The notes below the pieces were generated by a model. It saw nothing but the letters and a program-made list of their open reading frames with translations. It was not told the origin of the DNA and searched no databases. Positions 1 to 11,490 of a stretch of DNA of 64,000 nucleotides are shown here, piece after piece. Origin of the DNA: Diphasiastrum complanatum (taxonomy: Eukaryota; Streptophyta; Lycopodiopsida; Lycopodiales; Lycopodiaceae); assembly GCA_029204225.1 (NCBI GenBank), contig CM055095.1, positions 74,573,501 to 74,637,500 of the forward strand, read 5' to 3'. Both the position numbers and the translations under genes were made by a program. The stretch's first letter is position 1, and every line of letters begins with the position of its first letter.

Positions 1-1850
1 ATTCTTTTGTTCAAAGGGATTAAAACCTTTGCATTGTGTTTAGCTTTCTTGACTGAAGTCTTGCGAGAAGAGGACTTCTCAGAATTTTGTCTTGATGAAT
101 CATCTTCAAGCTTCTCTTTTCCTTTATCCAATAAAGGTGGAACAATTTTTGGGTCAGTTATTGAAACAACATCTTGTGATGAATTTTTCCATTTTAGAAC
201 CATGTTATAACGTTGTTTGGCTTGCTTTTTTGTCATTGGTCCAATATTCTTCCCTTTCTTCAATATAACTACTTTTGGCGATTGTAATGTTGGTTCATGA
301 GAAATTTACGAACTCCAAACCTTGTAGGATTCATATGATTTAGAATCTGCTCATCAGTAAGTTCAAAAAATTTGTCATAAGATAAAGCATAACTGACATG
401 AATAAGTTCATCTTCAATAGGATGTAGAATCGGATCAGTTGATATCCATGCCACATTCATCATGTTGACTGGGAAGTGATAGGCGTATCCAAAGTACGAT
501 CAGCCATAGGAATGTCACTCATCTCTGAATTATTATCTCGTTGACACATGTACCATGTTGTACAATCCACAGTTGCAAGAGCTTAATTCTAGTTAACATT
601 ATTTGTTTGAGAGTCATAATGAACTCCCAAAGCTAGTCGATCACAAGTATGATTTGTTGATAAATCATCATCCCCTTTCTGGACTACTGGCTTAATTGTT
701 CATGTCATTGGATCAACTTTAACTGCACACTCACGATTCTCAAATGTAATCTTTCTCGTTTTCCAGTTATGAATTACTTGCGCAACTCGTAACCATGGAC
801 GTCTCAATAGAATGTGATAAACTAATGGTGCTTCCGGTAAGTCCATTTCTACAAAAGTAATGACAAACTGGATTCCCACAATCTTCATATGTATGTCTTC
901 CACTGCCTTTAGGACGACTGATCAACTAACTTGATAGCAAAATTTGCAGGTTTCATCCTTGTAAGGCCCCATTTAGCACATGGCTTTGTTGAGACTAGAT
1001 TAACTCCTGAACCTCCATCTATCACGGTTGCCTCTTGACTAAATTGTTTATGTTGTATCGACAAGGTGATAGGTCTCTATTCACTCTCCCAGACTGCCCC
1101 TACATTGAGTACTTCGTTTGATTCTTCAAAACCGGCACAAAATAGTGGGTCCTGCCGGACTATTGGTTCTATCTTGGTCAATCTCTTGGCTAATTAACAC
1201 TTCTTTCATTTGAGGCACCAATTTAGAAATTCTCCCAATGTAATATTTATCTTACTAGATAGAATATTCACGATCAGTTCTGTTTGCAGTGCTTCAGGTT
1301 CGGTCATCTTGAAAGGTTCTTCGCGATGGTGCAACTGAGTGTTAAATCCATTCGTGGATTATGTAAATCCGATGGCAACACATGTGAAGAATGAATCTTT
1401 GTTGTAGCTTTGGCGGCTTCCAGAATCCGATGGCAACACATGTGAAGAATGAATCTTTGTTGTAGCTTTGGCGGCTTCCAGTGCCTCCTCTTCTTGTAAG
1501 TCTTTGATCCACTGTCTCATTTGTGGTATTTCTTCTTCTCAGAGTTGAAATTTGGATAAACCCCTAATGTGGTAGGTAAATTAGTAGCTGGCACATATTC
1601 ATCAACGACAGCTCCTTTATGCTTCTAACTTGTGTAAAAACATTATCTCTGCTAGGAAATGTTTTAGCCATCTTATCACTTGCTTTATTAATCTTGGCAT
1701 TCTGCTCTTCCAATGCTTTCAACTTTGCATTGAACTGTGACTGCATCTTCTCTAGCTGCATCTGTTGCTTTTGACCAAGTTTCTCGAACTCATTCATCAT
1801 CAACTCGGCTATGGCATTGATGGAACATTACTTTGGATAGACATAATTTA
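1..1850 (-). mobile_element. Truncated Ty3/gypsy gag-protease remnant
   Basis: Seen: minus-strand translation gives a gag-like coiled-coil segment (1564-1803, rich in K, Q, E and M, containing AKTFPSRDNVF) and a protease-region tail (700-903). The DNA is recognisably similar to 28.9-31.3 kb of this window, for example the lysine/serine-rich segment near 60-200 and the coiled coil, where the other copy reads AKTFPTRENVW. Gag zinc-knuckle sequence present in the other copy is missing here, and frames are broken by several stops. Inference: a decayed, internally deleted copy of the same gypsy family, running off the left edge of the window. No LTR is visible for it. Confidence 0.75.
1366..1481. 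repeat. 58-bp perfect tandem duplication
   Basis: Two back-to-back identical 58-bp units (1366-1423 and 1424-1481), each beginning AATCCGATGGCAACACATG, inside the gypsy remnant. The paralogous stretch near 30.3 kb has one unit, so the duplication happened in this copy. 58 is not a multiple of three, so it also shifts the frame. Confidence 0.95.
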
Positions 1851-3240
1851 TTATAAGCAAGAGATCTCCAATGTTTTTACAAGGTATTAAGCAACCCTTT
1901 CGTGAAAACTACGTATCTTACGCATATCCATGCTGTCTAAGAACGTTTTCTTGGAGTCCTTATTGTTAGGTTTTTGACAAAGATTTCTTCAAAAACAGTT
2001 CATTCGGTTTGCTTTTAAGATTAAATGCAGTTTCTTTTACTTATGTCATTTTTTGAGTGTGTTGAAGAGAAATAGATATTAAGATATAAGGAACTACTCA
2101 TCCCATGCTTGAACATGCTACGTAGGGTTCGCATAAAAATCGATAATAAGAAATCCTAAATTCATGAAGATTCTATGTGAATTTCATTCGATTTGATAAG
2201 TTTATTGGATTTGTAGTTTTCTTTTTGCTAATTTCTAACTTTGAATTTTTCAGGTCTGCTCAGACCAATTTTTGACATTCAATTTCATTTTTCATTTCTA
2301 ATTTGATTCAATTAGTTTGTAGAGCTTTGTCTTAGGCATTTGGATAAGAGATGCAAAAGTTATTGCACTTTTTTCAAAAGTTGTCAAAATAGGTGATTAG
2401 AAATTTCCTTTCACTTTGTTTGAATTTTTCAAATTTGATTTGAGTTTTTATTTGTAGCTCTACTTTTGTTAGTTTTTGTTTTTCAGAATTTTTAGGCCTG
2501 TTCTGTTGTAAATTTGACCTATCAAATCACATTCAATCATTGATCTGATACAATACCTAATAGAGCTTGTTGTTAGCTTTTCAGAGGTACTAAGTTTGTG
2601 TGATTTAGATCAATATTGAGGTAGTTATGATCAGATTAGTGGAGATGGGTCAGAATTGCCAAATTTTGAAAAAAAATTGTTGGATTTTTTCCAAGTGAGA
2701 GAAGCACTTTAACACTTCAACTCTGAAGTTTGGTTTGTAAATTTTTTTTGAATTCTTCATTTTGAAGTTTATTTATAAAAAAAGAGAAGCCTACCCTTCT
2801 CAGCCCTAACCCCCTCACGACCTAAACCTACGCCCTAACCTAACCTAACCCTAAGGCCCTAACTCCCCCTCACTCGGCTATTTATCCATGCCTCAGCCAA
2901 TTCCACAACGCAACTCCTCTCTCGGCCAATTCTCCCATGACCTTTCTTCCCCAATCTCCATCGTTTCCTTGAATGACGAAGCACCAACAGAAGGATCTTG
3001 TAAGGATCGTGAATTAGGCAACAAGAAATGTCGTGTGCCTGCAACTATGGGGAGCAACTTGCCCCATAGTTGCAGATCCAAGGCTGTTTGAATAAAATCC
3101 ATCTGATAGCTTTAGTCTGCAACTTGCTTTTCCATTGAGAAGAAAAGCTCACGGGCAATTGCAATGTGATACACACTTGCTTGGTGAACCAAGATATACA
3201 CTATACATTGAGACAGAGAACATCCCACTGACGCCACTGT
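1851..3240. other. AT-rich stretch without a supported gene
   Basis: No coding signal or element end is recognised. At about 2803-2865 there is a pyrimidine-rich run with several CCTAACCTAACCCTAA-like units; it is too short and impure to be called an interstitial telomere array. A short open frame at 2893-3102 (minus) has no recognised domain. Confidence 0.6.
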
Positions 3241-3269
3241 CGTCGTTCATCCGTGTAGCAGCAGAATAA

Positions 3270-3646
3270 AGCTCCAGCTGAAGAATACGAGAACAGGCTT
3301 GATTCTCTCACCCAAAGCCTGACAGAGAACAGTTTCGGTATGAACACAAACTCCTTCAACACCCACCACCAATGCACCATCTGTAATCCGAAGAGCTGTA
3401 ATCCGAAGAGCTGCAGTCACCTCTGATGAAAAATCTACGTGTCCAGGTGAATCAATCAGATTGATCTCATCTTGACGAGTGTCAGGACGTCTCCAGCATT
3501 CACTTGAGCATTGATTTCTGCTGCTGCCACCAGTGAGTCGTAAGAGTTGATTTTCCATGGTCGACGTGAGCAACAACGGACATATTCCTGATGTTATGCT
3601 TCTTGTCCATAATCCTCCGAAGCTCGTCCGATGTGAACTTCACCAT
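3270..3646 (-). pseudogene. Elongation factor 2 (eEF2) N-terminal fragment, broken
   Basis: Seen: minus-strand frames give the eEF2 N-terminus from a methionine at 3646: [20 protein letters not shown], then the P-loop segment [11 protein letters not shown]. After a frame change comes the G3 region [20 protein letters not shown] and then a [20 protein letters not shown]-like stretch. Known: eEF2 is the ribosomal translocase GTPase of about 840 residues. Breaks: the residues between the P-loop and the G3 motif (switch I region) are mostly missing, a 15-bp direct duplication (3382-3396 and 3397-3411) repeats ALRIT, a few residues are lost after it, and eEF2 similarity stops near 3270. Coding parts sit together without clear introns. 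Inference: a non-functional captured or retroposed fragment. Confidence 0.88.
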
Positions 3647-3849
3647 TTTGGCAGTCTTAAAGAATCCCGAAAACGAGAAGATGAATGAAAATGAAACCAA
3701 ACAGATTGTGTTGTAACCGATTCTCAAATAATCTGCTGACGAATCCTCAAAACGATTCAAACATCCTGATCGCCTTTCACTTGCAGAGCTTGGAGAACCT
3801 GTTTTTAGGAGTTACTCCCTTTGAGATCTTCTTGGTTACCTCTCTCCTT

Positions 3850-4140
3850 CACGTTTCCCTGACTCGGTCGAGATCTCATCCTCACGTCTCCCGGCTATCG
3901 AGAGCTCACACGTCCCTACCCCACGACCGTCATCCCACTCGGTCGAGATTGCACCCGGTTGAGATTTTTCTCTCTCTACGACTCCCTCCTCTCACCCGGT
4001 AGAGACCTTTCTTCCCTATGTTCCGGCTCGGTCGAGATCCCAACCTTCCACTCTCTCACTAACACTCGGTCCACAACTCTCTCTTTCTCTGCCCACGCTC
4101 ACTCGGTCCACTTTTTTCTCTCTCTACGACTTGGTTCAGA
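3850..4140. repeat. Field of dispersed CTCGGTCGAG-type motifs
   Basis: In a pyrimidine-rich stretch the motif CTCGGTCGAGAT recurs at about 3872, 3936 and 4026, with weaker variants (CCCGGTTGAGAT, CCCGGTAGAGAC, CACTCGGTCCAC) between, spaced irregularly 20-70 bp apart. It is not a head-to-tail tandem repeat. Similar fields, each built on another CpG-containing word, occur elsewhere in the window. Function unknown. Confidence 0.7.
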
Positions 4141-4269
4141 CTTATCTCTCTCTCTAACCCTCTTGACTACCTATGCGCCCCCTCTCTTAATTTGGTGTCA
4201 AGGTCATATTCTTGAGGTTGGATGGAGAGGAGTAAAATACATCTCTCAATTTTTATATCAACAATAATA

Positions 4270-6590
4270 TTTTGTAGTTTATTACAAAAAATACGTCCAA
4301 AAGACAATGTCATGCTGAGAATGCGAAAAGTAGCTCAAAATAATTGAGTAAGCTTGTCCATCAGCTCTCCAACCTACAGCTGGCTCCCAAACCTTCACGC
4401 TTTGCCCATTTGCATTTGCAGCATCCTGATTCCATCATGAATCGCTCTTGTAAGTCCTGTCCATCCAAAGACTCAAGTCCAATCTGAAATAGCTGCCCCC
4501 TAATGATCATCCCATGTCGTCTTGCAATGTTATTCCTATCAGGTATCCCAATGCCATCCCTGATCACAAAGACCTGAGCATCTACCCTGTAGTGCCCACC
4601 TGTATTCCCCCAAGCTTAGCTCCAAGCTGCTCTTGTGAATGGTTCCAAACCACTCCCTGAGAATACACTGAGATGTGAACTCCAAAGCCACCATCAAGTC
4701 CCCTCACATGATTGTGCATGCCAATATCCCTCCAGGACGTGTGAGATCTTCCATGGCCCAAACCAAACGATGTGCACCTTGTCATCATTGGAATCTGCAT
4801 CCCTAATGCAATATTGATACGGCAAATTGACTTGACTTACCCAAAATAGGCAGTTGAAGTGTATCTCTCGATGACAAACCTGATACATTGTTCCTTAACG
4901 ACAATGACTTGATCAAAATTGACTTACTGACTGCAAAACTGCAAAATCATCACACTTACCACTCACCAAGAGCATCCAAAGTGTGACTATTGACCCGTTC
5001 TTCATCCTGTCATGTGTCCCACACACAACTCGTCCAGTGCAAGTCCACTTTCTTGCCCAATGGCTTCCAATTGGCACCACTCGCACTTCCATCACATTGT
5101 GACCGCCAAAATGTGTGTACCTCCAAGCTGTCCATATTTCCCTCTGAAAGAAAAATTTCCAAGCTATAGATGTATGTGTCAATGCAACTATCTCTCGACT
5201 CGACAATACCATCACCGATCATGCATGTGAGAGTGTTCCCGCAAAACGCCACCTCTGACGTTGGTCGGTTCTAACCCCAAGAGTTGAACCTGATTACGAG
5301 AATTTTTCACCCATAAACAACATACCATGCCTAGCTCTCACCTGTGATTGCCCCTCTCAAAATTGTTGCCAGTGATGAGTAGTCACACCGCCAAACTGCA
5401 CTTCTGTCGCCAATACTAGCTTTCTTCACACAATTCTGCTACCATTCACCCCCATACAGCATTTACTGCTTCCAAACACCCTGTTACCCTATTAGAAGTA
5501 GCAATAATGATTTTGAAGTGATAATGCCTCATTGTACCACCCTGTAGCAGGTTTCACCAGCCAAAATTTGCCCCAAATTTGGCCCTACGGAACCCAAATG
5601 GCAAATGTAGCCCATCACTAGGTCACTTGCACTCTGCTCAATAGAATGTTGACGAAAACTTCCCGAAACACATTTCTCCCTACTCTATGACGTTGCTCTG
5701 TCCGCTGGCTCTGAGCAACCAGTTTCAAGGATCATTTTGGCCCAAGGATGGCCAAAAAAGATGCCCTCTAGCCAAAGATAGGCTCTTCCAAGAAATGCCC
5801 TCACATTTTGAACTGTTTCTTCGAAAAGAAGATTTTTAATAAAGAATTGGATTTTTCTGCCCTTCGGGTCCAATATCCATTTCAAATGAAGATTTTTAAA
5901 GAAGTTGAAGGCCCAATGGCCTTCGGACCCCTTCAACCTTTCATGGGCCCCCTGCTTGCAATCCAATGGTGGACTTTAATCCCACGGCTCATGTCTTTTA
6001 TGATCCTTCCAATCTTCACGATGGATCCTTCTTGGATCCCATCCTACGGTCATCTGTGGACATGCGCATTGAAGCAAGGCCTTGAGGCCACTGGCCACTT
6101 TCATGCGCTATGTGTCTACTCCACTTGACCGCGTGCGACCTCCACGACCCATCCTCCTCTCTCCTTCATAGCCATCTCTCCATGCTGCTCATTTTTCATA
6201 GCTATGGCCGCCCTCTTCCACGACCAGCAGCTCCTTTTGCTCCGTGCGGCACTCCACGGCCTGTTGGCTGCTTCTTTGCACTGCTAGGGCGCCCCCATCT
6301 GTGGTGTTACAACACCCAAAACGGTCTTCAACTGTGAAAGATCCACGGTTTATTTAATGTAAACCCTAGCCCTATGAGAGAGAAAGATTCTTGGGCATTT
6401 GTAAATCTCTTTCTGAGATTTTTTCTTGCAGCTCTCTACTCCACAGAGGTTGCCCTACTTCTGCCTTTCAAATGCAATTACAGCTCTTTGATTGATGCGG
6501 TATTGACTACAAACAAGTAAAATTTCTCAAAAATTCGTCAACACCCCATGAAACTAAAAATTTTTCAAATTTTCTCAGTTTTCCACCAAA
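4270..6590. other. No supported gene; probable decayed repeat DNA
   Basis: Only short open frames are present, none with a recognised domain. The segment 5700-6500 has a promoter/LTR-like look (C-rich tracts, then pyrimidine-rich and TTGCAG stretches) but no matching second copy is seen in the window, so no element is called. Confidence 0.5.
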
Positions 6591-6620
6591 TTTGACCCTG
6601 TAAATTGCTATGGCTCTCTG

Positions 6621-6941
6621 TCACTGCTCTTTGCAAACCCATGCAAGCCCCGTTGCGCCAAACGGTTGTCCACACAATGAATTATGAGGCCACCATCGAT
6701 GATTTCTCCGAAACCACCGAACTGCAAGATTTTTTGTGAATCCACCTACGACAATCGTTCTGATCTTCCCCGAAGCTCCGATCGAAGAAACTTTGTTGTC
6801 TCCTGCCATCCGGACTACCGATACCCTGTATGGAGTCCTCTCTCCTGAGAAGCTCTGACTGCTATTGCTCCTGGTGAAAGATGCTATCCCATAGCTTCAC
6901 TGGATCATGCATAACTGCATCACCCTGTCGCTCTGATACCA
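6621..6941 (-). mobile_element. LTR retrotransposon start: primer-binding site and gag N-terminus
   Basis: Seen: on the minus strand TGGTATCAGAGCG lies at 6941-6929, the standard primer-binding site complementary to initiator-methionine tRNA. About 120 nt downstream an ATG at 6809 opens a frame beginning MAGDNKVSSIGASGKIRTIV, in the position expected for a gag start. The frame is only 62 codons. Inference: the leader and gag start of a copia-type element whose LTR should lie just above 6944; only a few bases of it remain before other copia DNA begins. Confidence 0.6.
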
Positions 6942-7043
6942 AGTTGAAATTTTGATAGAATCTAGTCACATCAATCAATCACCATAGCCACTCCTCACAA
7001 GCTCTCAAAGATGGCCATCCTCGTCGATATACCTTATAGGTGG

Positions 7044-8160
7044 TTTGCGTTCTCTTGTCGATATTCTGGGTAATGAGCGAAGTCGATTATTTTCATTATG
7101 TTGTATTTGTTGGACTACTACATCATCATCTTCGGATTCGCTGCTGATAAGCTGTTCGTCTAGAGTAGACAAGCTAGGATCCCCAATAGGAATAGTCGGC
7201 TTAGAAACGAAAGTGTTTGATATTTCGGGAGAGTCTGATAGTTCGACTATATGAGTTTTGCCCTTACCTTTGAGGTCAATAAATAATCTTCGATGAAGAC
7301 AATATCCCGACTGGTTAATATCTTCTACTCGACAAGATCATACAACTTATAAGCTTTATCTGAAGTAGTGTAGGTGATGAAAATAGATTTAATACTTTGG
7401 ACGTCGAGCTTCTTCCTGAGATCTTGTGATATTTGCGCATAAGTGATACATCCAAAAACTCATAAATTTGATAATGATGGTTTGGATCTTGTCCAAACTT
7501 CATATGGTGTTTTGTTTGAGAGACCTTTAGTCGGACATCTGTTCTGAATATAAGCTGCAGTGGAAACAGCTTCAGCCCAGAAGGACTTCAGAAGTGTCGC
7601 ATGAACAAACATACGCTTGGCCGATTTGACTAAAGTTTTGTTCTTTCTCTCAACAAGTGCATTCGACTGAGGCGCATAGGAGGTAATGTATTGTTGCTCA
7701 ATGTCGTTGTTAAGGCAATACTCCTTAAATTCGGTAGAGATGTATTCTCCCCCATTGTCGGACCTCAGTGCTTTAATTCTTTTACCAGTTTCATTTTCTG
7801 CACGCTTTTTGAATTGTTGAAAGATTTTGAAAGCCTCTGATTTCTGCTTAATGAAATAAACAATTGTTCTTTTGGAATATTCATCAATCAAGGTAATGAA
7901 ATATTTTGCATCAAGCAATGACGGAGTTTGCATTGGACCACATATATGTGAATGAACAACGTCTAGAATATCTTTTGCTACATGCCTATGACTCGATCTA
8001 AAAGAAATCCTAGTCTGTTTTTCAAATATGCAGCTATGACAGACATGGAGGTCGACTTTGTTAGTTGGATAATCGAGATCAAGTTCTAGGGAGTGTTTAG
8101 ACATGTTTGACATATATGTATGATTCAAGTGTCCTAATCTATGATGCCATATCCAAGATC
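7044..8160 (-). pseudogene. Ty1/copia integrase fragment (pol remnant)
   Basis: Seen: minus frame 8128-7460 carries a GAG-pre-integrase and integrase core: zinc-finger end CHSC.F.KQTR, first catalytic D in DVVHSHICGPM, second D in LRSDNGGEY, catalytic E in NALVERKNKTL, then FWAEAVSTAAYIQNRCPTK. Frames then shift (7503-7315) and continue as the acidic linker between integrase and RT, ending near 7044 with a PPIRYID-type motif. The linker resembles the copia fragment at 61.49-61.69 kb, so both belong to one family. RT, RNase H and LTRs are absent. Known: copia integrase inserts element cDNA; this piece cannot act alone. Confidence 0.88.
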
Positions 8161-8405
8161 ACTATCGTTAGCACTATAGTGATTTCGTAACCAAACAATG
8201 ATGTATTGAATATTGTAGTGTTCATGTATTCAACGGAACAGACAAAACAATAAAAAATTTATCAAACTTGAAAAATGAATCTTTAGCCAAACGTTTGGTT
8301 AAAATATCAGCTATGCACTCAGATGATGGCACATGATGAAGTTGAACCTCCTTGGATTGCACCTTCTCCCTCACAAAGTGATGAGCTATCTCAATATGCT
8401 TTGTT

Positions 8406-9095
8406 CTAGCATGGAGAGGAAAGAGAAATTGTATCTTGCTTTTTGGAAAGCCAAGATATCACTCCTCCACAAAGAAAAGTGACAAATGCACGTATGGATC
8501 TTCTATCCATCTTGTCTCCTGCAAAATCTGAATCCGAAAATGCTCTCAAGTACAAGTTAGATCCTTGATAGAGAATGCCAAAAAATATAGTAGAAGAGAC
8601 ATATTTGAGCACTCTCTTGGCACTTTTCCAATGATGCATCAAAGGACCTTGCATATATTGACTTAACTTGCTTACACTATAACTCAAATCTGGTCTAGTG
8701 ATTGTCAAATAGATTAAGGAGCCTATTAGCTTCCTAAAGAGTGTGATGTCCTCAAAGGATGCTTCATCACAATCATTGGTAACTTTACAAACTTGCTCCA
8801 TAGGGGTGTCAATCCCCTTACAATCTTTCATGCCAAACCTTTCAAGAATGGAAGTAGCATACTTTGATTGACTTATACAAGTAAAATCCATACCTCTAGA
8901 AACTTCTATTCCAAGTATGAACTTAAGAAGTCCTAGATCTACCATCTTGAATTCACTAGACAAAGAAAATTTAACATTTCTTATGCCTTCACCATCATTT
9001 CCTGTCAATATGATATCATCAACATAAAGTACTAAAATGATGATCTTTTCGTCATTACATTTTATGTACAAAGCCAAGAGAGTAGAGAAAATCAT
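8406..9095 (-). pseudogene. Copia pol: RT C-terminal half and truncated RNase H
   Basis: Frame with the RT active-site box LVLYVDDIILTGND, then FKMVDLGLLKFILGIEV, the connection segment GSLIYLTITRPDLSYSV, and RNase H start FSDSDFAGDKMDRRS and GGVISWLSKKQDTISLSS. Directly after SLSS the DNA jumps to the family's end segment HARTKHIEIAHHFVREKV (about 8412-8365), in another frame, and continues to an ADILTKRLAKDSF tail near 8290. The roughly 50 residues that carry the TEAEY motif and the CDNQSA region are deleted. RNase H would not work. Confidence 0.9.
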
Positions 9096-9194
9096 GCAAC
9101 CTAGAGTACCAAGCTCTAGGTGCTTGTTTCAAGCCATATAGGCTCTTAAGTGGCAAACCTTGTCCTCCTCACCATCCTTGATGAAGCCCTCGGG

Positions 9195-9839
9195 CTACAA
9201 CATGTATATTTCCTCCTCCAAGTAGCCATTCAAGAAAGCATTTGTCACATCCATTTGATAGAGATTCCACTTGAATAAAGTAGCAATACAAATGGTCAAT
9301 CTAATGGTTACAAGCTTTGCTACAGGAGCAAATGTTTCTTCATAATCTATGCCTTTAGTTTGACGAAACCCCTTAGCAACCAATCTAGCTTTGTACTTAC
9401 TTATAGATCCGTCTTGATTGTACTTTAATCTATAGATCCACTTACATGCAAGTGGCTTCTTCCCATATGAAAGATGTACAAGATTCCAAGTTTGATTATC
9501 TATCAAAGCATCAAACTCTACTTGCATTGCATCTCTCCAAACTTGTGATTTACTTGCATCTTCATAATGTGATGGCTCTTCAAGCATTGTGGTTAGGAAA
9601 GAGTAAGAGGTAGAAGGAGTTGTGTCTTCCCTTTGCTTCCCTTTCTCAAAGTATGTGAGCCTTGAAGGCTCGGCCTTGCTCCTTGTGGATCTTCTCGGCT
9701 CCTTTGGAACTTGATTTTGATCTTCCAAAAGATCATTTTCAAGAGGCTCCTCCTCGGGTGTTGCAAGATCTTCATCACCTAAGAGATTAGATGCATTTGG
9801 AGACAAACTTGTAACTTTCAGATTCATCAAATAAGACAT
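9195..9839 (-). pseudogene. Copia pol: integrase-RT linker and RT N-terminal half
   Basis: Open frame of 214 residues. It has the acidic, low-complexity linker, then the copia RT start: VEFDALIDNQTWNLV, CKWIYRLKYNQDGS, KARLVAKGFRQTKGIDYEET, FAPVAKL and the first catalytic aspartate in LYQMDVTNAFLNGYLEEEIY. It stops right after EEEIYML. The 100 bases to the next RT frame still encode a [14 protein letters not shown]-like stretch in shifted frames, so the break is by small indels and stops. Confidence 0.9.
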
Positions 9840-11490
9840 CCTTGCTAACTTTTACTTTTCTTGAAATAGGATCAAATATCCTATATCCTTTGCTATTTTC
9901 ACTATAGCCTACAAATATTCCTTTGAAGGAAGTTGCATCTTTATTCCTTCTTGTTTCCAAAGGAATGTGAACATAACATATACATCTAAACACTTTAAAA
10001 TCTTTTACATTGGGCTTATTGCCAAACAAAGCTTGAAATGGTGAGATCCCACCAATAGCACTACTAGGAAGCCTATTACATAAGTAATTAGCACAAGTTA
10101 TGGCCTCCCCCCAAAAAGTGATGGGTAGAGATGCATCAAGTCTTAAAGACTTTGCACATTCACAAAGACTCCTATTTTTTCTCTCAGCCACCCCATTTTG
10201 TTTGGGGGTATAAGGACAAGTGAGTTCTCTCTTAATGCCATTGATCTCACAAAAGTCTCTCATCTTGTTGGAGATATACTCTCCTCCATTATCACATCTT
10301 AGAACTTTAATGCAAGAACTAAGTTGCTTTTCCACTAGAGACTTAAACTTTACAAAAGCTTCATATACAAGGCTTTTCTTAGGCAGTAATTCAATCCAAG
10401 TGTATCTAGTACAATCATCTATAAAGGTCACATACATTAAAGCACCTCCATTACTTTCATGAGAAAAAGCATGTACATCCGAATGGATAAGATCTAAAGG
10501 TGAGGTAGATCTTGTTAAAGATCTATTGTAGGAATTCTTGTGTGACTTTGCAAGGCCACATGCCTCACACACTTTGCCACACATCTTGAAAGCTTTTGGT
10601 AGGCCAAGAACTAGCTCCTTTGATGCCATGGATTCCATTGATTGAAGATTAGGATGGCCCAATCTTTTGTGCCAAAGCTCCATTTGATTCAACTCCTCCC
10701 TAACCATATTCATACTTTCAATAGCCACATTAGCATCCAACTTAAAGAGCCTTCCTTGCTTAATGCCACTAGCTATGCACTTATCATTTTTCAAGATGGA
10801 ACATACTCCATTCTTGAAATGTACATCTAGTCCATTGTCCATTAATTGACCAACACTAAGCAAGTTTTTTGTAATGGATGGAACATACAAAACATTATCA
10901 AGATCTATCCTCTTAGATGATCGTAAGCATAATGGAATAGATCCTATGCCATCTATCTTGCATTCTTGATTACTATCAGTGTAGATTGATTTCTTAGAAT
11001 CATTACAAGAAAGTAGATTAGAAAAATAATGCTTGTTGAATGACATGTGGGAACTAGCCCCATTATCAATCCACCATGTCTCTTGGCTTGATGTTGGTGT
11101 AGATGCTACCATCAAGGATGTGTTGAAGCCATCCTCTTCCTCCTCCCCTTGTGCAAGATTGCCTTGATCTTCACTCCCTTGTGCATTCTTCATCCTATAA
11201 TATCTGGAAGCAAAGTGTCCTTTCTTCCCACAAAAGAAACACTTTAGCTTGGCTTTGTTCTTTTGCTTCCCTTTGGAGGTAGATCCTCCATCATTTGCCT
11301 CGGCCTCCTTGCCTTGGATCTTCTTGAAAGGATGAGTCTTCTTTTTGCCTTTAGATGTGAAGTTTGCTTTCTCATCACCATTATGTAGTGATAAGGACCC
11401 CATTCTTGTTTTGAGGTGTGAAAGCCTACTCTCCTCAGCCACAAGAACATTATGCAATTTTTCAATTGATGGAAGTTGGTCTTGTAGCAA
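9787..11490 (-). CDS. Copia gag zinc knuckle, protease and integrase ORF
   Basis: A 567-residue open frame. Gag end: residues 84-98 read CFFCGKKGHFASRYY, a CCHC knuckle whose last cysteine is tyrosine (TAT where TGT is expected). Protease: WWIDNGASSHMS at 139-150, with DNGA instead of the usual DSGA. Integrase zinc finger: ELWHKRLGHPN and CEACGLAKSHK. Catalytic triad: D in LIHSDVHAF, D in LRCDNGGEY, E in NGVAERKNRSL. The frame ends after the integrase C-terminal GYSENSKGYRIF motif. The UBN2-type gag N-terminus is missing; its traces run upstream out of frame. Overlaps the next pol frame by about 50 bp. Inference: recently active family, this copy probably inactive. Confidence 0.92.
   Translation of the reverse strand: MLQDQLPSIEKLHNVLVAEESRLSHLKTRMGSLSLHNGDEKANFTSKGKKKTHPFKKIQGKEAEANDGGSTSKGKQKNKAKLKCFFCGKKGHFASRYYRMKNAQGSEDQGNLAQGEEEEDGFNTSLMVASTPTSSQETWWIDNGASSHMSFNKHYFSNLLSCNDSKKSIYTDSNQECKIDGIGSIPLCLRSSKRIDLDNVLYVPSITKNLLSVGQLMDNGLDVHFKNGVCSILKNDKCIASGIKQGRLFKLDANVAIESMNMVREELNQMELWHKRLGHPNLQSMESMASKELVLGLPKAFKMCGKVCEACGLAKSHKNSYNRSLTRSTSPLDLIHSDVHAFSHESNGGALMYVTFIDDCTRYTWIELLPKKSLVYEAFVKFKSLVEKQLSSCIKVLRCDNGGEYISNKMRDFCEINGIKRELTCPYTPKQNGVAERKNRSLCECAKSLRLDASLPITFWGEAITCANYLCNRLPSSAIGGISPFQALFGNKPNVKDFKVFRCICYVHIPLETRRNKDATSFKGIFVGYSENSKGYRIFDPISRKVKVSKDVLFDESESYKFVSKCI

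Noticed and set aside
2803-2865. Interstitial telomere repeat
   Set aside because: Only a few CCTAA/CCCTAA-like units in impure C-rich sequence, far short of a telomeric array.
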